Shown here piece by piece: positions 45,398 to 55,005 of a stretch of 64,000 nucleotides of DNA (the stretch's first letter is position 1; every line of letters begins with the position of its first letter). Below the pieces are notes generated by a model. It was not told the origin of the DNA. It ran no database searches and saw only the letters and a program-made list of their open reading frames with translations. The stretch is from positions 1 to 64,000 of the forward strand of contig CALUCE010000010.1 of the NCBI GenBank assembly GCA_943914475.1, read 5' to 3'. A program made the translations under genes and the position numbers. Source of the DNA: an uncultured Anaerococcus sp. Its GTDB lineage: Bacteria > Bacillota > Clostridia > Tissierellales > Peptoniphilaceae.

Positions 45398-45949
45398 TTA
45401 TAGTTGGTTGAAATTTCCTGATGAAATTTGACTTTGAACAGCCTTATCTATGCTTATGCCCTTAGGACATATTACAAAGATACTCTTAGAAACTTTTTCT
45501 ATTCTACCACCTAAGGCATATACGGCTCCGCTAACAAAGTCCACTATCTTTTGTTTCATATTAATATCTATCAATTCAAGATTTAATACTACTACCTTTT
45601 TGCTTAAGATATCGTCAACTATTTTGTTGGCATCTTCATCATAGCTTATAGGTTCTTGTATAGAAATCCTAAAGTTTGAACTATTGGTTGAAAAACTTGC
45701 ATCGGTCATACTTACTATATTGCCTCCCTCTCTTATTTTTCTATTTGATGATGAAAAATTGTTATCATATGAGTTATCATAAGTAGAAAATAAGTCATTA
45801 GATGATTTTTTTGTAAAGTCAGTATCATAGACATTTGTTGAAGAAGGAGCCTCTTCTCTTATTTCTTCCTCTTCGTCATTTTCTATATCTTCATCATAGT
45901 CATCATAACTATCGTCAATTCCTATAAATTCTTTAAATTTATCAAACAT
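45398..45949 (-). CDS. sepF: Cell division protein SepF
   Basis: 183 residues: a short amphipathic N-terminus (MFDKFKEFIG) able to bind membrane, an acidic Ser/Asn-rich linker (18-95) and the conserved SepF domain (about 98-183). It anchors and bundles FtsZ filaments. Longer linker than Bacillus SepF (about 150). Its start shares one base with the ylmE stop. ftsZ is not in the window. Confidence 0.92.
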   Translation of the reverse strand: MFDKFKEFIGIDDSYDDYDEDIENDEEEEIREEAPSSTNVYDTDFTKKSSNDLFSTYDNSYDNNFSSSNRKIREGGNIVSMTDASFSTNSSNFRISIQEPISYDEDANKIVDDILSKKVVVLNLELIDINMKQKIVDFVSGAVYALGGRIEKVSKSIFVICPKGISIDKAVQSQISSGNFNQL

Positions 45950-46623
45950 TATTTATACACCCTTTTTCCAAATATTTTTGAACCTATTCTAACCATATTG
46001 GAGCCTTCTTCTAAGGCCAAAATATAATCATTGGTCATTCCCATAGAGATATACTTCATATTAATATTATTATAACTTAATTTGGATAATTTATCGAATG
46101 TTTTTTTAAGTTCTTTAAATACTGACCTTATGCACTCTTTATCATCAACGTGTGGGGCCATAGTCATAAGCCCTAAGATATTAACATTTTGGAAGTTATC
46201 TATATTGCTAAACAAGTCGTCCAACTCTTCAAGATAAAATCCACCCTTTGTTTCTTCCTTAGAAACATTAACTTGAATTAGTATATCTTGAATCATATCT
46301 TTATTCTTAGCAACCTTGTTTATTTCTTTTAAAAGTCTTAAAGAATCAACTGAGTGAATAAGTACGACTTCGCCTACTATTTTTTTTACCTTGTTTCTTT
46401 GAAGATGACCTATTAGGTGCCAATTAATATCTTGAGGAAGTTCTTCTTTTTTTTGTAAAAGTTCTTGAACCTTGTTTTCCCCAAAGTCCTTGTAACCTAA
46501 ATCATATACTTCCTTAATAGTGTCAACTCCATGGGTTTTTGTGACACAAAGAAGTTTAGCACCATTTTTAGAATATGTTTCTATATCTTGTTCTATTTCG
46601 TTAATATTCTCTTTAATTGTCAT
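45949..46623 (-). CDS. ylmE: YggS/YlmE family PLP homeostasis protein
   Basis: 224 residues from ATG 46623, two bases after the gpsA stop. PLP Lys in KLLCVTKTHG, DFGENKVQEL, WHLIGHLQRNK and MSMG-type phosphate loop (YISMGMTNDY). It is a TIM-barrel protein of the alanine racemase N-terminal type that binds PLP without known catalysis. Confidence 0.93.
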   Translation of the reverse strand: MTIKENINEIEQDIETYSKNGAKLLCVTKTHGVDTIKEVYDLGYKDFGENKVQELLQKKEELPQDINWHLIGHLQRNKVKKIVGEVVLIHSVDSLRLLKEINKVAKNKDMIQDILIQVNVSKEETKGGFYLEELDDLFSNIDNFQNVNILGLMTMAPHVDDKECIRSVFKELKKTFDKLSKLSYNNINMKYISMGMTNDYILALEEGSNMVRIGSKIFGKRVYK

Positions 46624-46625
46624 AA

Positions 46626-47609
46626 TCAAAACTCACTCTTTCTATCTCTATTCATTAAACAGATTACTGATTCTTTTGGATCTTTCCCTTGATATAAAAC
46701 CTTGTACAGTTCATTTGTAATTGGTAGTTCTATATCCAATTGTTTTGCAAGTTCATAAATAGCCTTAGTAGTTGGTATACCTTCAACTACCATATGTATC
46801 TTTTCACAAGCTTCTTCTACAGTATAACCCTCTCCAACAAGTATTCCTGCTCTATTATTTCTGGAATGCATACTTGTTGCTGTAACTATAAGGTCGCCTA
46901 CTCCTGCAAGTCCGTTAATGGTCTTTATGTCAGCTCCTTGAGAAAGAGCAAACTTACTCATCTCATGAATTCCTCTAGTCATGATAGCAGCTTTGGTGTT
47001 ATCGCCATACTTTAAACCGGTTGCCATACCTATACAAAAGGCTAAGACGTTTTTTATAGCACCTCCAAGTTCTACTCCAACCACATCTTTAGAACTGTAG
47101 ACTCTAAAATAATCTCTAAAGAATATATCTTGTATATCTTCTGCTATTTTCTCATCTTCACAAGCGCATACTACTGCTGTAGGTATATTTTCTATAACCT
47201 CTTCTGCATGGGAAGGTCCACTCAAAATAGTATAGGTTGCTTGCGGAACAATTTCTTTAAAAATTTCAGATATTCTCAAATGTGTTTTTAATTCAAGTCC
47301 TTTTGATAAGTTTATAAAAATATGATCTTTTTTAACAAAATCCTTGGACTTTTCCAAAACACTTCTAACGGCTTGGGTAGGAATAGCGTTTACTATATAT
47401 TTGTTTTTAAAAATTTCTTCAAGATCATTACTTGCCCTAATCTTATCTGACAAGACAATATCTGGGAAATATTTTTTATTGCTATGTAAATCATTAATGT
47501 TATTTACATCTTCTATATTTCTTGCATAGATTAGAACCTTATATTTATCTGATAAAAGTCTAGCTATAGCTGTAGCCCAGGTACCAGCTCCTAAAATAGA
47601 AATCTCCAT
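46626..47609 (-). CDS. gpsA: Glycerol-3-phosphate dehydrogenase [NAD(P)+]
   Basis: 327 residues. GAGTWATAIARLL nucleotide loop, the LSGPSHAEEV motif, and the catalytic Lys in VGVELGGAIKNVLAF. It makes sn-glycerol 3-phosphate from DHAP. PlsY upstream uses the product, and der-plsY-gpsA is a conserved order. Confidence 0.95.
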   Translation of the reverse strand: MEISILGAGTWATAIARLLSDKYKVLIYARNIEDVNNINDLHSNKKYFPDIVLSDKIRASNDLEEIFKNKYIVNAIPTQAVRSVLEKSKDFVKKDHIFINLSKGLELKTHLRISEIFKEIVPQATYTILSGPSHAEEVIENIPTAVVCACEDEKIAEDIQDIFFRDYFRVYSSKDVVGVELGGAIKNVLAFCIGMATGLKYGDNTKAAIMTRGIHEMSKFALSQGADIKTINGLAGVGDLIVTATSMHSRNNRAGILVGEGYTVEEACEKIHMVVEGIPTTKAIYELAKQLDIELPITNELYKVLYQGKDPKESVICLMNRDRKSEF

Positions 47610-47621
47610 GATAATCCTTTC

Positions 47622-48200
47622 TTAGAACATTTTCTTTTCTGTCTTATTTATAAGTCTTTTTATATTTGACCTATGTTTAATTATTATAGTAAGAGCTAAA
47701 ATTAAAACTACTAAGGCAAAATAAGAAAATCCATAGAAGTAAATTACTACAAATGTTGCAAGGGCAGCTGCAATAATTGAAGCCAAGGATACTATCCTAG
47801 ATGTTAAAAATATTATTATAAATACTACTAATAAAACCAAGGCAACTCTATAATCAACAGCTATAAGTGCGCCACCTGTTGTGGCTACACCCTTGCCGCC
47901 CTTAAATTTTAAAATAAATGAGAATATATGGCCCATAGGAGCAAATAATAAGGCAAGTAGGGCTCCTTCTTGACCTCCTAGATACCTACCTATTATTACA
48001 GCTATGGCACCTTTTAGCATATCTAAGATTAAAGTAAAAACTCCTGCCTTAGCACCAAAAGCTCTAAAAGCATTGGTCGTACCAGGGTTTCCACTACCCT
48101 TGCTTCTAATATCTATACCAAAAAATTTCTCTCCTATAAGATAGGAGAATGGTAAAGATCCCAAACAATAAGAGATTACAGCTATAAGTAAGTATTTCAT
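47622..48200 (-). CDS. plsY: Glycerol-3-phosphate acyltransferase PlsY
   Basis: 192 residues, five membrane helices. Motifs GSLPFSYLIG, SGNPGTTNAFR and FKGGKGVATTGG mark the active site. It uses acyl-phosphate to acylate glycerol 3-phosphate, first step of phospholipid synthesis. It overlaps der by four bases. Confidence 0.95.
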   Translation of the reverse strand: MKYLLIAVISYCLGSLPFSYLIGEKFFGIDIRSKGSGNPGTTNAFRAFGAKAGVFTLILDMLKGAIAVIIGRYLGGQEGALLALLFAPMGHIFSFILKFKGGKGVATTGGALIAVDYRVALVLLVVFIIIFLTSRIVSLASIIAAALATFVVIYFYGFSYFALVVLILALTIIIKHRSNIKRLINKTEKKMF

Positions 48201-49513
48201 CTTTCTTTCCTTTCCCTTACCTCAAATGTAAAGGGTACTCCTACTAAGTTATAGTTTTGCCTTATTTGATTTTCTAAATATCTTAAATATGAAAAGTGCA
48301 TTAGTTCCTTATCATTAACATGGAGCAAGAATTTTGGTGGGGCTGTAGTAACTTGTGAGATATAAAATATTTTCAATCTCTTACCCTTATCTTGTGGTGT
48401 TGGAGACATCATTATTGCATCTGCAAGTATGGTGTTTAATACTCCAGTCTTAATTCTTGTGTTATAGTTACTGTGAACTAACTCAAGTGTTTGTAAAAGA
48501 TTATCTATTCTTTGGTTTTCTTTTACAGATATAAATACAATTGGAGCATATAGGGCAAAAGATAGGGTATTTCTTATATCTTCTTCCATTTTTTTCATGG
48601 TATTCGTTTCTTTTTCAACCAAGTCCCACTTATTAACGGCTATAATTATAGTTTTTTTATTATTGTGGGCATATCCAGCTATCTTTGCATCTTGCTCAGT
48701 TACTCCGACTGTTGCATCAATTAAAAATAAGCAAATATCTGAAGCATCAACTGCATCAAATGTTCTTTGATTAGCGTAGTATTCGACAGATTCTTTTACC
48801 TTATTTTTTCTTCTTAGTCCAGCAGTATCTATTAAAACATAATTATTGCCATTATAGGTCCAATAACTATCAACTGCATCTCTAGTTGTACCGGCAATAT
48901 TTGTTACTATCATCCTCTCTTCATTTAAAAGTAGGTTTACTAGGGATGATTTACCTGCATTAGGCTTTCCAATTATTGCAATTTTGGTATCGTCACTAGC
49001 TTCTTCAAATTTGCTAAAATCTATATAAGAAATTACCTTATCAAGTAAATCTCCCAAGCCTCTTTTTTGTTCTGCAGAAATTATTTCTAAATCGTCAAAA
49101 CCTAGCTGATAGAAATCATAGATATCATCAGGTATTTTATGACCATCAACTTTATTTACAACTACAATGGTAGGTTTATTATATTTTCTTATTTCACTAC
49201 CTATATCTAAATCGTGAGGGCTTAGACCTTCCTTACCATCCACAACAAATAAGATTAGGTCTGATTCTCCCAAAGCTTTTTCTACTTGATACTTAACCTC
49301 TTGGTTCATTAGGTCTTTGTTAGAAATATCAAGTCCACCTGTATCGGTAAGGATAAACTCTTTGTTAAGCCATTCAACTTTATCATAAACCCTATCCCTG
49401 GTAACCCCTTTTATATCTTCTGTTATGGATTTTCTCTTTCCTACTAGTTTATTAAATAAGGTACTTTTACCTACATTAGCTCTTCCAACTAGTGTTACAA
49501 TAGGTGCCGACAT
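48197..49513 (-). CDS. der: GTPase Der (EngA)
   Basis: 438 residues with tandem G domains (GRANVGKSTLFNKL and GKPNAGKSSLVNLL) and a C-terminal KH-like domain. It is essential for 50S assembly. AAGGAGGTG precedes the ATG. The 50-base upstream gap is AT-rich with no clear promoter. Confidence 0.96.
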   Translation of the reverse strand: MSAPIVTLVGRANVGKSTLFNKLVGKRKSITEDIKGVTRDRVYDKVEWLNKEFILTDTGGLDISNKDLMNQEVKYQVEKALGESDLILFVVDGKEGLSPHDLDIGSEIRKYNKPTIVVVNKVDGHKIPDDIYDFYQLGFDDLEIISAEQKRGLGDLLDKVISYIDFSKFEEASDDTKIAIIGKPNAGKSSLVNLLLNEERMIVTNIAGTTRDAVDSYWTYNGNNYVLIDTAGLRRKNKVKESVEYYANQRTFDAVDASDICLFLIDATVGVTEQDAKIAGYAHNNKKTIIIAVNKWDLVEKETNTMKKMEEDIRNTLSFALYAPIVFISVKENQRIDNLLQTLELVHSNYNTRIKTGVLNTILADAIMMSPTPQDKGKRLKIFYISQVTTAPPKFLLHVNDKELMHFSYLRYLENQIRQNYNLVGVPFTFEVRERKER

Positions 49514-49563
49514 TTTACACCTCCTTTTTATATTTTAATAATACTAATATTATAAATATTGTA

Positions 49564-49977
49564 TTAAATCTTTCTTAGGGTAATAAGTTTTCTTCCATCA
49601 TATCTTTTGTCAAATAAATGCATAAGTAGGATAGATAGAGTAAAGAATACCACTATGAAAAGTATTGTCATTAGATCTCTATCTACTTGCATATTTTTAA
49701 AGATTAAATTTGCCATTAAGGCTCCCAAAAAAGTCATAACTACAGGGAATATATAAACAAGTTTTGTAAGACTTGATATATGTCCATAGTTACTGTCTAA
49801 AAATACTTCATCGCCTGGTTTTACATTCAAAGATGAATGGGTTGTTATGAAGGATGGTTTTACCTCACATCCTCCACAAGTTGAACAAGAACCACATCCG
49901 GAGTCCCTTTGAATCATGACCTTTACTTGGCCTTGATTATTTTCTACAACAATTCCTTTTTTGCTAATAATTTCCAT
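49564..49977 (-). CDS. RseC/MucC-like membrane protein with cysteine cluster
   Basis: 137 residues. An N-terminal soluble part with clustered cysteines (CGSCSTCGGC) followed by a beta-rich segment and two membrane helices (about 70-90 and 100-122). This is the layout of the SoxR-reducing-system/RseC family, some of which work beside the Rnf complex. The rnf genes are not in the window. It is followed by der and preceded directly by aspS. Confidence 0.8.
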   Translation of the reverse strand: MEIISKKGIVVENNQGQVKVMIQRDSGCGSCSTCGGCEVKPSFITTHSSLNVKPGDEVFLDSNYGHISSLTKLVYIFPVVMTFLGALMANLIFKNMQVDRDLMTILFIVVFFTLSILLMHLFDKRYDGRKLITLRKI

Positions 49978-51738
49978 CTAGTCCTTCTTTCTAGAAATTT
50001 CTATATTTAACTCCTTTAAACTATTTTCATCCACAATGCTTGGTGCATCTGTAAGTGGATCTGTGGCAGATTGTGTCTTAGGAAATGCTATTACATCTTT
50101 AATATTGTCTGTTTTAGCAAATAGCATAACAAGTCTGTCAAGTCCATAAGCTAGTCCAGCATGTGGTGGAGTTCCATATTGTAGGGCCTCTATAAAGAAG
50201 CCGAATTTGTTTTTAATATCTTCTTCTGTAAGATTTAAGGCTTCAAATACTTTTTCTTGAAGTTTGGAGTTATTAATCCTTACAGATCCACCTCCCATTT
50301 CATCACCATTGATTACTATGTCATAGGCTTGTGTTCTTACCTTTTCTGGATGGGTAAGTAAAAGATCTATGTCTTCTTCATTTGGCATAGTGAATGGGTG
50401 GTGTTGGGAAACATATCTTTCCTCTTCTTCACTATATTCGAACATTGGGAAATTAACCACCCAACAAAGGGCATATTCTTTTTCTATAAGATCTAAGTCT
50501 TTTGCAACTTTTCTTCTTAAAGCTCCCATACCCTCAAGTACAGTTTTATCCTTATCAGCTCCTATTAAAATTAGGTCGCCTTCTTCTGCACCTAGTAAGT
50601 CTTTTAGACCATCTATAACTTCATCAGTTAAGAATTTCTTTATAGAAGATTGCATGCTTTCGTTAAATTTCACATAAGAAAGTCCATTTAGACCATAGTC
50701 TTTGACAAAATCTGTAAGCTTATCTAATTGCTTTCTAGAATAGCTATCTGCTTGACCCTTGAAGTTTATAGCTCTAACAGAGTGGCCATCTACAGTATTT
50801 GATTGGAAAACTTTAAAGTCACTATTTTCAAATAGACTAGAGATATCTTTAATCTTGTAGCCATATCTTAAATCAGGTTTATCTGATCCGTAGCTTTCCA
50901 TGGCATCTTGGTAGTCTATCCTATCTATAGGAAGTTTAAGGTTATAGTCAGTATATTTATCAAAAAGTTCCTTTAAAAGACCTTCGTTCATGCTTATAAC
51001 ATCATCTTGGTTAGAAAATGACATTTCTATATCAAGCTGAGTAAATTCTGGTTGTCTATTAGCTCTTAGGTCTTCATCTCTGAAACATTTTACTATTTGA
51101 TAGTACCTATCTAAAGATCCAATCATTAATAGCTGTTTCATAAGTTGTGGAGACTGTGGCAAGGCATAGAATTTACCTTGGTTAACTCTGGATGGAACAA
51201 GATAGTCTCTAGCTCCTTCTGGAGTTGGTTTTGATAGGAAAGGAGTTTCTACTTCTATAAAATCATTCCTATACATATACTCTCTCATGGTTCTAACTAT
51301 ATCTGCTCTAAGTTTTAATCTTTTTTGAACAGATTGTTTTCTCATATCGAGGTACCTATATTTTAGCTTTAAATTTTCTGCAACATCATCATCTTCTTTT
51401 ATATAGATAGGAGGAGTTTTTGCAGTGTCCAAGATGTTAATCTTTTCTGCAACTATCTCTATATTACCGGTTGGGATATCAGGATTTTTAGATTCTCTTT
51501 CCCTAACATTTCCCTTTACTTCTAGTACATATTCTGATGAAATTTCCTTACAGGTTTGATGGTTTAGGCTATCTTCTTCCCTTACAACTATCTGGGTAAT
51601 ACCTGTCTTATCTCTAAGGTCCATAAAGACAAGGGATCCTAGGTTACGTTTTTTAGCAACCCAGCCCATAAGTACTACACTTTCACCAATATTTTCTTCT
51701 CTTAATTCTCCACACATGTGGCTTCTTTTAAATTCCAT
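49978..51738 (-). CDS. aspS: Aspartyl-tRNA synthetase
   Basis: 586 residues, bacterial type with OB-fold anticodon domain, GAD insert domain (about 280-410) and class II motifs (FRDEDLRANRQPEFTQLD; GLAYGLDRLVM). Whether it also charges tRNA-Asn cannot be judged from sequence alone. Confidence 0.95.
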   Translation of the reverse strand: MEFKRSHMCGELREENIGESVVLMGWVAKKRNLGSLVFMDLRDKTGITQIVVREEDSLNHQTCKEISSEYVLEVKGNVRERESKNPDIPTGNIEIVAEKINILDTAKTPPIYIKEDDDVAENLKLKYRYLDMRKQSVQKRLKLRADIVRTMREYMYRNDFIEVETPFLSKPTPEGARDYLVPSRVNQGKFYALPQSPQLMKQLLMIGSLDRYYQIVKCFRDEDLRANRQPEFTQLDIEMSFSNQDDVISMNEGLLKELFDKYTDYNLKLPIDRIDYQDAMESYGSDKPDLRYGYKIKDISSLFENSDFKVFQSNTVDGHSVRAINFKGQADSYSRKQLDKLTDFVKDYGLNGLSYVKFNESMQSSIKKFLTDEVIDGLKDLLGAEEGDLILIGADKDKTVLEGMGALRRKVAKDLDLIEKEYALCWVVNFPMFEYSEEEERYVSQHHPFTMPNEEDIDLLLTHPEKVRTQAYDIVINGDEMGGGSVRINNSKLQEKVFEALNLTEEDIKNKFGFFIEALQYGTPPHAGLAYGLDRLVMLFAKTDNIKDVIAFPKTQSATDPLTDAPSIVDENSLKELNIEISRKKD

Positions 51739-51747
51739 ATTCTCCTC

Positions 51748-52350
51748 CTATAAAAATGGATTATTTAATTTTTCATATCCTACGTTTGTGCTTATGCCAT
51801 GACCAGGATAAATTTTTGTATCATCAGGATAAGGCATTACCTTATCCTTGATTGATCTTATAAGTGTTTGATGGTCTCCTCCAGGAAAATCACTCCTACC
51901 CACAGAGAGTCTAAAGATTAGGTCCCCCGAAAATATATTATCTTCTAAGACATATGTCATAGAATCTAGTGAGTGCCCAGGAGTTTTTAAACAAAGAATA
52001 CCAAATTCTTCTATCTTTTCCCCATCCTTTAAAAATTTATCTATAATTACATTAACATCTTCCCATGTAGATGCTAATGTATATGATGGGTCCTTATAGA
52101 TTGGTTTTGCATCCTCTGAAGCATAAACTTCAACCTGGTACTTGTCCCTAAAGTATTCAAGCCCCATTACATGGTCGAAGTGTGTATGAGTAAGAAGGAT
52201 TTTTTTAATATTTATGCCTTCTTTTTCTATATATTCTTCTATTTCGCCCTTTGGGAAAACAGGATCTATAATAATCCCATTTTTATCAGCATCACTTACT
52301 ACATATGCATTGGTCATTAAAGGACCGGTTTCTATTCTTTTTATTATCAT
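51748..52350 (-). CDS. MBL-fold hydrolase, glyoxalase II-like
   Basis: 200 residues: THTHFDHVMG (HxHxDH), the metal His in TPGHSLDSM, FSGDLIF and the closing YPGHG. It is the small stand-alone form common between dtd and aspS in Bacillota. The substrate is uncertain: an S-acylglutathione hydrolase role is doubtful in such organisms. Confidence 0.88.
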   Translation of the reverse strand: MIIKRIETGPLMTNAYVVSDADKNGIIIDPVFPKGEIEEYIEKEGINIKKILLTHTHFDHVMGLEYFRDKYQVEVYASEDAKPIYKDPSYTLASTWEDVNVIIDKFLKDGEKIEEFGILCLKTPGHSLDSMTYVLEDNIFSGDLIFRLSVGRSDFPGGDHQTLIRSIKDKVMPYPDDTKIYPGHGISTNVGYEKLNNPFL

Positions 52351-52352
52351 TA

Positions 52353-52802
52353 TTAATATAGCCTCTCACTGTCTAATTGTATAGTTACAGGCCCATCATT
52401 TAGAAGGCTTACTTCCATATGGGTTTGAAATCTTCCTGTCTTAACATCGAATCCATCTTTTTGTAGCTCTCTTACAAGTATATCATAATATGCCTCTGCT
52501 TTTTCAGGCTTGGCTGCTTCTACAAAGCTAGGTCTATTGCCCTTTCTTGCATCTCCAAACAAGGTAAATTGCGATACCAATAAGATAGAACCATCCACAT
52601 CTTCTACAGACAAGTTCATCTTCTCATTTTCATCTTCGAAAATTCTTAACTTTTCAATTTTTCTTTTAATGTAGTCAAGGTCTTTTTCTGTATCAGTTTC
52701 TTTTACACCAAGAAAAACTAAAAGTCCATGGTCTATATTTGAAACCTCTTCTCCTTCTACAACAACATTTGCATTTTTAACTTTTTGTACAATTGCTCTC
52801 AT
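52353..52802 (-). CDS. dtd: D-aminoacyl-tRNA deacylase
   Basis: 149 residues. SQFTLFGDARKGNRPSF and NDGPVTIQLDS (Gly-cisPro chiral-selection motif) are intact. It removes D-amino acids and misloaded glycine from tRNAs, complementing alaS editing. Its start shares one base with the rsh stop. Confidence 0.95.
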   Translation of the reverse strand: MRAIVQKVKNANVVVEGEEVSNIDHGLLVFLGVKETDTEKDLDYIKRKIEKLRIFEDENEKMNLSVEDVDGSILLVSQFTLFGDARKGNRPSFVEAAKPEKAEAYYDILVRELQKDGFDVKTGRFQTHMEVSLLNDGPVTIQLDSERLY

Positions 52803-55000
52803 TAATTTTTCACCCTATAAACATTTTCTACTTGCTTAATTGATTTTAATTTCATAATCAAATCATTAAGCTCTTGCGTATTCATAACTTGAACAGTCAT
52901 ATCTACTATTCCTATATTGTCATCATTGCTTCTAACATTCATGGCTTGTATATAGACATTTTCAGAAGAAACAAGCTTGGTTATTTCATACAAGGCACCA
53001 GTTTCATCTTTAGAAATTATTTCTATTTTTACTGGGAATTTATCAGTCCTATTATTTCTCCAATAAACATCTATTAATCTTTCTGGAGATTTAAGGTTAG
53101 TAATATTAGGACATGACCTAACATGGACTGAAATACCATTACCCTTGGTTATATAACCAATTATCTTATCCCCTGGAACTGGATTACAGCATTTAGCCAG
53201 TTTTACCTCAATATCTTCATCAAAGTCACTTACCTTTACTTCAGAACCATAGGATGTTTTGGCCTTATCTTTATTTGATAAGTCAATATTTTCTTCTATT
53301 TTTTTATCCTTTGATTTATCAACATTTTCTGCCTTATATTTTCTGATAATTTTTTGGATAACCTGTTCTGTAGATGTTTTTCCAAAGCCTATAGATGCAT
53401 ACATCTCATCTTTGCTTGGAAAACCAAGATCCCCTGCAACTTGATCAAAGTACTTATCATCAAGGATTTTCCTATAGTTTTGGTCATGCTTTTTAAGTTC
53501 TTTATCAAGCATTTCCTTACCAATTTCTATATTGTCCTCTTTGTTGTGTCTTTTGAAAAATTGTTTGATCTTACTCTTGGCTTGGTTAGATTGGACTAAA
53601 TTTAACCAATCTCTACTAGGACCTTGAGAATTTTTACTGGTAAGTATTTCTACTACATCTCCTGTATGTAGCTTTTGGCTTAAAGGAACAATAGATCCGT
53701 TTACCTTTGCTCCCACACACATGTTTCCTACTTCTGTATGAACCCTGTAGGCAAAGTCTATAGCGTTGGAATTCATAGGTAAGTTATAAATCTCACCCTT
53801 AGGAGAATAAACATAAATCTCTCTTGAGAAGAAATCTCCTTTAAGTGTTTCCATAAATTCCTTATTATTTATGTCTTTGCCGCCTTCTTTTTGCCAGTCC
53901 AAAATTTGCCTAATAAAAGTTAATTTTTCATCAAATTCTGAGGATTTTTGCTTGTTTTCCTTGTATTTCCAGTGAGCTGCGATTCCGTATTCGCATTCAT
54001 AGTGCATTTTTCTAGTTCTAATTTGCACCTCAAAAGGTTTAGAATCATCACCGAAAACAGTAGTATGAAGGGACTTATATCCATTAGGTTTTGGTTGACC
54101 AATATAATCTTTTATCCTATTAGGGATTGGTTTCCATAAGGAGTGAACCTTTCCCAAAACTTCATAACAGTCTGCTATGGTATCAACAAGAACCCTAACA
54201 GCAGTTAAATCATATATTTCCTCAAATTCAATATCATTTCTTTTCATTTTTTTATATATTGAATACAAGCTTTTTGGTCTTCCTGTTATTTCGTAGTTTA
54301 TTTTTGTACTTTGTAAAGCCTTGTCTAAAGTTTCAATTATTTCATTGATATAGGCTTCTCTTTCCCTACGTTTTATGTGAACCATTTCAGCTAATTCATA
54401 GTATTCTTGAGGATTTATATACCTAAAGCAAAGGTCTTCAAGCTCCCATTTTATAGTATATATTCCAAGTCTATGGGCAAGCGGCACATATATTTCTATG
54501 GTTTCTCTTGCTGTTTGTTTTTGCTTCTCTTCGGTCTTGTATTCCAAAGTCCTCATATTATGAAGCCTATCTGCAAGTTTTATTAAAACAACCCTAACAT
54601 CATTACTCATGGCAAGAACCATTTTCCTGATATTTTCAGCTTGTTTTTCTTCTTTGGACTCAAATTTGATTTGCTTTAACTTGGTAACTCCATCAACAAG
54701 GAAGGTAATTTCTTTGCCAAATTCTTCTTCCATCTCTTCTTTAGTAACATCTGTATCTTCCAATACATCATGCATAAGGCCTGCACATATAGTTTGATCA
54801 TCAAGTGCCATATTTGACAAAGTTGTCGCAACAGCTATTGGATGGATAAAATAATCTTCTCCAGAATTTCTTTTTTGTCCCCTATGGTGTAGCTCAGCAT
54901 AATCATAGGCTTTTTTAACCAAGTCAATATCAGAATGAGGATTATTCTTTTCTATAATTTTTTTAAAGTTTATAAATTCTTTTTGAAAATCTTTTGCCAT
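52802..55000 (-). CDS. relA: Bifunctional (p)ppGpp synthetase/hydrolase
   Basis: 732 residues. HD hydrolase domain (GLMHDVLEDT), synthetase domain with RIKD (the RxKD form of bifunctional enzymes) and GYKSLHTTV, then TGS (about 390-450), zinc/helical region (CCNPVPGDKIIGYI) and ACT (about 655-732). Both catalytic halves look intact, so it should make and destroy ppGpp. Confidence 0.95.
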   Translation of the reverse strand: MAKDFQKEFINFKKIIEKNNPHSDIDLVKKAYDYAELHHRGQKRNSGEDYFIHPIAVATTLSNMALDDQTICAGLMHDVLEDTDVTKEEMEEEFGKEITFLVDGVTKLKQIKFESKEEKQAENIRKMVLAMSNDVRVVLIKLADRLHNMRTLEYKTEEKQKQTARETIEIYVPLAHRLGIYTIKWELEDLCFRYINPQEYYELAEMVHIKRREREAYINEIIETLDKALQSTKINYEITGRPKSLYSIYKKMKRNDIEFEEIYDLTAVRVLVDTIADCYEVLGKVHSLWKPIPNRIKDYIGQPKPNGYKSLHTTVFGDDSKPFEVQIRTRKMHYECEYGIAAHWKYKENKQKSSEFDEKLTFIRQILDWQKEGGKDINNKEFMETLKGDFFSREIYVYSPKGEIYNLPMNSNAIDFAYRVHTEVGNMCVGAKVNGSIVPLSQKLHTGDVVEILTSKNSQGPSRDWLNLVQSNQAKSKIKQFFKRHNKEDNIEIGKEMLDKELKKHDQNYRKILDDKYFDQVAGDLGFPSKDEMYASIGFGKTSTEQVIQKIIRKYKAENVDKSKDKKIEENIDLSNKDKAKTSYGSEVKVSDFDEDIEVKLAKCCNPVPGDKIIGYITKGNGISVHVRSCPNITNLKSPERLIDVYWRNNRTDKFPVKIEIISKDETGALYEITKLVSSENVYIQAMNVRSNDDNIGIVDMTVQVMNTQELNDLIMKLKSIKQVENVYRVKN

Positions 55001-55005
55001 ACTTG